Positions 60,593-64,000 of a DNA stretch of 64,000 nt are shown piece after piece. Below the pieces are notes generated by a model. That model saw only the letters and a list, made by a program, of their open reading frames with translations, did not search any database and was not told the DNA's origin. Position 1 is the stretch's first letter; every line of letters starts with the position of its first letter. The stretch comes from Rhynchopus sp. YZ270_cl-10. Its lineage: Eukaryota; Euglenozoa; Diplonemea; Diplonemida; Diplonemidae. The DNA is taken from NCBI GenBank assembly GCA_964035575.1, contig OZ037905.1, positions 769,001-833,000 of the forward strand, written 5' to 3'. Both the position numbers and the translations under genes were made by a program.

Positions 60593-62052
60593 ACTCTTTT
60601 TTTCTTTTTTTTACTGTAACCTACCTGTAGATAGGCGCGACGCGGGTTTTGTTCTTTTGTACAGAAAACTGGGTGTTACTCCCCTTTGCGGGGGGTTTGT
60701 TTTATTTACGTTATCTTCGAAATAATCTGACACTGAAAACTGTTTTACCCAGAGGGTCCACGCTTTGTGGTGATTTTTTTCACTGTTGCTGTTCTTTTTT
60801 GGAAAGTCCGATCCACAACACTGAAGCGAGATTAATCATCTCTCGACGTTACAAAAAATAAAATAAAATGGTCTTGGCCCGAAAAGGCATATAAAACAAA
60901 GGAAAAGGTTGCTACGACGATTCTCAGCATTGCTGTGCTTCGGTCATCATAGCAAAGAACACTTAAAGAGAGTTGAATGTACGTTCTCTGTGCACAGACA
61001 TCTCTTCAAACAAGCAAGGGGGCGAGGGGGTTTTAAACAAGGGAGGGGGGGATTTTTTTTTGTTTTGTTTTTTTTTGTTGAAAGATGCCTTTCTAACAGA
61101 GCCATCTTCCATTTAAACAGACGCGAAACACTCTTCTCTTTTTTGATAGTGCAAACATAGGACGCAAGACACTAAACAAAAAGACCAACATGCACAATAG
61201 AAGAATCGCACTTTCACCACTCCACGATTCCCACCACAATACATGTCACCAAGGGACAACGGTCTGCTATTAATTGGGTGGGGAAATTGGACAAGGACAG
61301 GGGAACGCCCAAACTCCGTCGTATTAAAAAAAAAATTGTTTCATATACATTCTTTTTCTAATGAAAAGAAGGTACAGAGGGTGCTAAAGAAGTACCCTTG
61401 CTTTTTTTTGTTTGTTTAAAAAAAAAAATGCATGCAACCCTGACCCTGGCTATTGCTGAAAAGGGGGATGGGTGCACGCAGTATTATCAAAAAATTAAAA
61501 AAAATTAAAAAATAAGGTGCGGTTGAAGAGAAGCACCGTAGGCAGAACATTGACACCGGAAATGTATTGACAAACTTGAAACATGAGCCTCAAAGCCACA
61601 CATAGTTATCCTTTTCTTTTCAAAAATAGGCAAAAAAAAAATGCTACCAAATCCACCGAGAATAGCGCTCAGAAATAATTGGTCTTACAAAAACAAAAAA
61701 ACAAAAAAAATCCCGAATAAAGATGTGTCGTTACCAGTCACGTTGCACGACCGGGGAGGGAGCTCCCCTGATCGTGAGAGGAAGGGATGAGGGGGGTGAC
61801 GGGAGGCGGGTATTATATTGGGTGGTGTGTATTACTGCCGGCGGGCCATGTGGAAAGAAAAAACAACATGGCATGTTCTCTCAACGTTACTTTTTTTTTC
61901 TCTCAATTTATTTGGTGCAGACCCAGGGAGGACTGCCATTTCTTCACATTCTGCTTTAACGTCTATTCTCTTAGTTTTCTTCTATACCCCCAGCTAAAAA
62001 GGTGTACAGTCCCTTCGGAAATGCGTTAGTTTTGAAGCACCGTGCGGTCAGC

Positions 62053-63588
62053 TCAGACACGCCTCACGTTTACACGCAGACCGTTCTTGAAGACCCAGGT
62101 GAGTCCCAGCCCCTGCACGGGTGCGAAGCCCTTCTCCATGGTGAACTCGTACTGTGCCATGACGGTGAGGAGGGCAATCTTTCCTTCAAGGATGGCCATG
62201 TTCTTGCCGAGGCAGAGACGTGGGCCTGCCTGGAACGTGGAGTACATGTAGTCGTCGTACTCCTTCGCCTTGTCTCCCAGCCAGCGCTCGGGTTTGAACT
62301 CCTCTGCATCCGGCCCCCAGTAGTCGGGGTGGCGGTTGGTGACGTACGACGCAAAGGTGCAGTACTCACCCTTGTGCAGCTTGATGCCCGAAGGCAACAC
62401 GGTGTCCTCAGTCGCCTCCTTCTCGTTGCCAGGTACGGGAGGGTTGAGACGAGCAGACTCCATGAAGACAGCCTCGGCAATAGGGGATTTGCCCTCCAAA
62501 TCGTCGAAAGTCAGCACCTCCTGCACATTGCCGCCAAACACCTCAAGCGCTTCGGCGCGCAGCTTCTTCTGCCACTCAGGGTGGTCGCAAAGGAATGCAA
62601 TCGCGGAGGTCAGTGTCGACCCAGTAGTGTCGCGGCCCGCAATCACTGCGTTGAGGATCATGTCGCGCAGGTACTTCTTCGTGTACTGCGTGCCCTCCTC
62701 CTTCCCGTGCTGCAGGTACAGCGCGATCATTGTGTCGTCGCCAACCATCATGTCCTCACGCAGCTCATCGTTATCATCAAAGTAGCTGTCCACCACGCGT
62801 GTCATGTATGCGTCAATCACCACCATTGCTTCCGCCACCTGCTTCTCCATGCCCCGGTTGAAGAAGCGGTTCACACGCCACCAAGGGACAAGGAAACGTT
62901 CTGAGACTCCCTTCTGTGCAGCGTCGAACGCAGCCTGGAACGCACAGTCCTCTTCGTCCCCACGCAGCGAGTCGACGTCCTTGTTGAAGGCAATGCGGTT
63001 GATCGAGTCGAAGGTGTAGCAGTAGAAGAGCTTCTGTGCGTTGACGACTTCTTTGCTGTCGGCAGCGCGCCCGAAGCAGAGTGCGAGCACCTGCGCGTGG
63101 GTGCCGAAGACTGTGCTCATCCTGTCGCGCAGCTTCCTCTTGCTGAACATGCCTGACATTGCAATGCGCTGGTGCTTCCATTCGCTGCCGTTTGTGTTGA
63201 AGATGCCGTTCCCGAGGAGAACCTGGAAGTTGGTGGTCATGGTGAGGCCCTTGATGTGGGTGTTGAAGCTATCCTTCAGAATGTGCTTGATGTCCTTCGG
63301 GTCCACAATGAAGATGCCGACGACACCGCCGAGCGCACCCCACCCAAAGGGCTTCCACTTCTGCGCACGCACGCACGACATGTGGTATTCCATCAGCGTC
63401 ATCTTACCCGACAGCACGTTGTTGTACACATGCCTCGTAATACCAAAGAACGGCTCGTAGTTGAACGCCACAGCCGCGCTCTTCGGAGGCTTCGAACGAA
63501 TCTTAAACATAATCGCAGCCACCACAACACTCAGCCCCAACAGGAAATACCCACCAGTCACCCACAGGGGCGCATCGGGTGTGAACAT
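62053..63588 (-). CDS. Divergent cytochrome P450 copy 8, CYP86/CYP4-like
   Basis: Single-exon gene of 511 residues, clearly related to copies 1-7 but much diverged. N-terminal anchor VTGGYFLLGLSVVVAAIMF, I-helix AGRDTTGSTLTS, ExxR in MESARLNPPVP, KPERW, and heme loop FQAGPRLCLGK with ligand Cys459, the closest of all to the plant CYP86 consensus. Conserved array landmarks include KRKLRDRMSTVFG and EEGTQYTKKYLRDMIL. The ATG at 63588 (MFTPDAPLW) is preferred; the frame upstream has no ATG. CACCACAG lies about 20 bases before it. It probably represents an older duplication and may have a different substrate. Confidence 0.9.
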   Translation of the reverse strand: MFTPDAPLWVTGGYFLLGLSVVVAAIMFKIRSKPPKSAAVAFNYEPFFGITRHVYNNVLSGKMTLMEYHMSCVRAQKWKPFGWGALGGVVGIFIVDPKDIKHILKDSFNTHIKGLTMTTNFQVLLGNGIFNTNGSEWKHQRIAMSGMFSKRKLRDRMSTVFGTHAQVLALCFGRAADSKEVVNAQKLFYCYTFDSINRIAFNKDVDSLRGDEEDCAFQAAFDAAQKGVSERFLVPWWRVNRFFNRGMEKQVAEAMVVIDAYMTRVVDSYFDDNDELREDMMVGDDTMIALYLQHGKEEGTQYTKKYLRDMILNAVIAGRDTTGSTLTSAIAFLCDHPEWQKKLRAEALEVFGGNVQEVLTFDDLEGKSPIAEAVFMESARLNPPVPGNEKEATEDTVLPSGIKLHKGEYCTFASYVTNRHPDYWGPDAEEFKPERWLGDKAKEYDDYMYSTFQAGPRLCLGKNMAILEGKIALLTVMAQYEFTMEKGFAPVQGLGLTWVFKNGLRVNVRRV

Positions 63589-63691
63589 TATGCTTGCAAA
63601 CCTGGCTGTGGTGGGTATTGGGTGGGGGAGATGAGGGAACAATGTAAAGGCAAACAAGAATGGAACATATTACACTAAATACAAACCCCCC

Positions 63692-64000
63692 TCAGGCTAC
63701 CCTTGAGAACGGCCAGGTGGCCACCACATAATTCGAGCTTCGGGGTACGGAGGAGGACACTGTGCGGCAGGGGGCCTCTTTGCCGAGCTGCGACTGCGAC
63801 TGCGACTGCGACGCGAGGCTGCTGTTGTGCCCCGCTTCTCCTTCCTCGCGCGCACGGCTCTGCCCTCCTCCTGCATCTGCCCCCTGAACAGGTGTCTCCT
63901 CGAAGACAGTTTGGCGCTGTTGATACCGCCGCATCGACTGCTCTCTTATAAACTGAGTGTGGCTGCGCAGGTTGTCTTCAAACAAGCGTGCCAAACCCTC
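63692..64000 (-). CDS. C-terminal end of an unidentified gene (runs off window)
   Basis: Open from the right edge to a stop at 63692. About 100 residues visible: a charged helix (FEDNLRSHTQFIREQSMRRY), a disordered region with a (Ser-Gln)n run at about 63788-63815, and a tail ending VVATWPFSRVA. It lies about 100 bases upstream of P450 copy 8. No family recognised; it may be the last exon of a larger gene. Confidence 0.5.
   Translation of the reverse strand, partial: EGLARLFEDNLRSHTQFIREQSMRRYQQRQTVFEETPVQGADAGGGQSRAREEGEAGHNSSLASQSQSQSQLGKEAPCRTVSSSVPRSSNYVVATWPFSRVA

Larger units (their letters stand above)
56595..62052. other. 5.5-kb gene-poor, repeat-rich stretch
   Basis: No intact gene seen. 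It contains family-A repeats (56967-57005, 58039-58070), paired TTCGCACTTCTT repeats, three inverted-end minisatellite elements, two 7-bp satellites, a 104-bp MITE-like palindrome, and ORF fragments around 59105-59520. From 60600 to 62052 it is A/T-rich with homopolymer runs and one weak family-B remnant near 61150. Confidence 0.6.

Overview
This is nuclear DNA from a flagellated single-celled eukaryote. GT-AG introns (donors mostly GTATG), an intraflagellar-transport gene, a TEX261/Svp26 gene and membrane P450s exclude a prokaryote. The exact lineage cannot be fixed from the window. A pyrimidine tract ending in AG lies just upstream of most start codons, so spliced-leader trans-splicing (as in Euglenozoa, for example diplonemids) is possible, but ordinary 5'-UTR introns would look the same.

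Every conserved gene is on the minus strand. Positions 1-14710 hold a head-to-tail array of six secreted sulfatases of the N-acetylglucosamine-6-sulfatase (GNS) type, the first cut by the window edge. Positions 15262-35706 hold six dispersed host genes, most with introns: a TEX261/Svp26 cargo receptor, an MCTP-like C2-domain membrane protein, a giant protein with a caspase fold that lacks its catalytic residues, a Pro/Ser/Arg-rich protein, IFT43, and an unrecognised four-exon protein of about 939 residues. Positions 37414-63588 hold eight P450 genes of the CYP86/CYP4 fatty-acid hydroxylase type: seven close paralogues (one broken by a 53-bp deletion) and one divergent member 5.5 kb away. The C-terminal end of one more gene reaches the right edge.

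The spacers are A/T-rich with many homopolymer runs and carry a rich repeat landscape: a 1.14-kb hAT-like non-autonomous transposon with perfect 8-bp target duplications; a 1.25-kb foldback element inside an intron of the C2 gene; several MITE-like palindromes; short interspersed hairpin repeats that all point the same way; 7-bp and 10-bp satellites bounded by a common inverted terminal motif; and segmentally duplicated P450 spacers.

The two arrays look like lineage-specific expansions. The sulfatases probably act on sulfated polysaccharides outside the cell or in the secretory/lysosomal pathway, and the P450s probably oxidise lipids at the ER. Nothing in the sequence ties the two arrays into one pathway. 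Exon phases were followed by hand for the TEX261, C2, IFT43 and 939-residue genes, and all are consistent.
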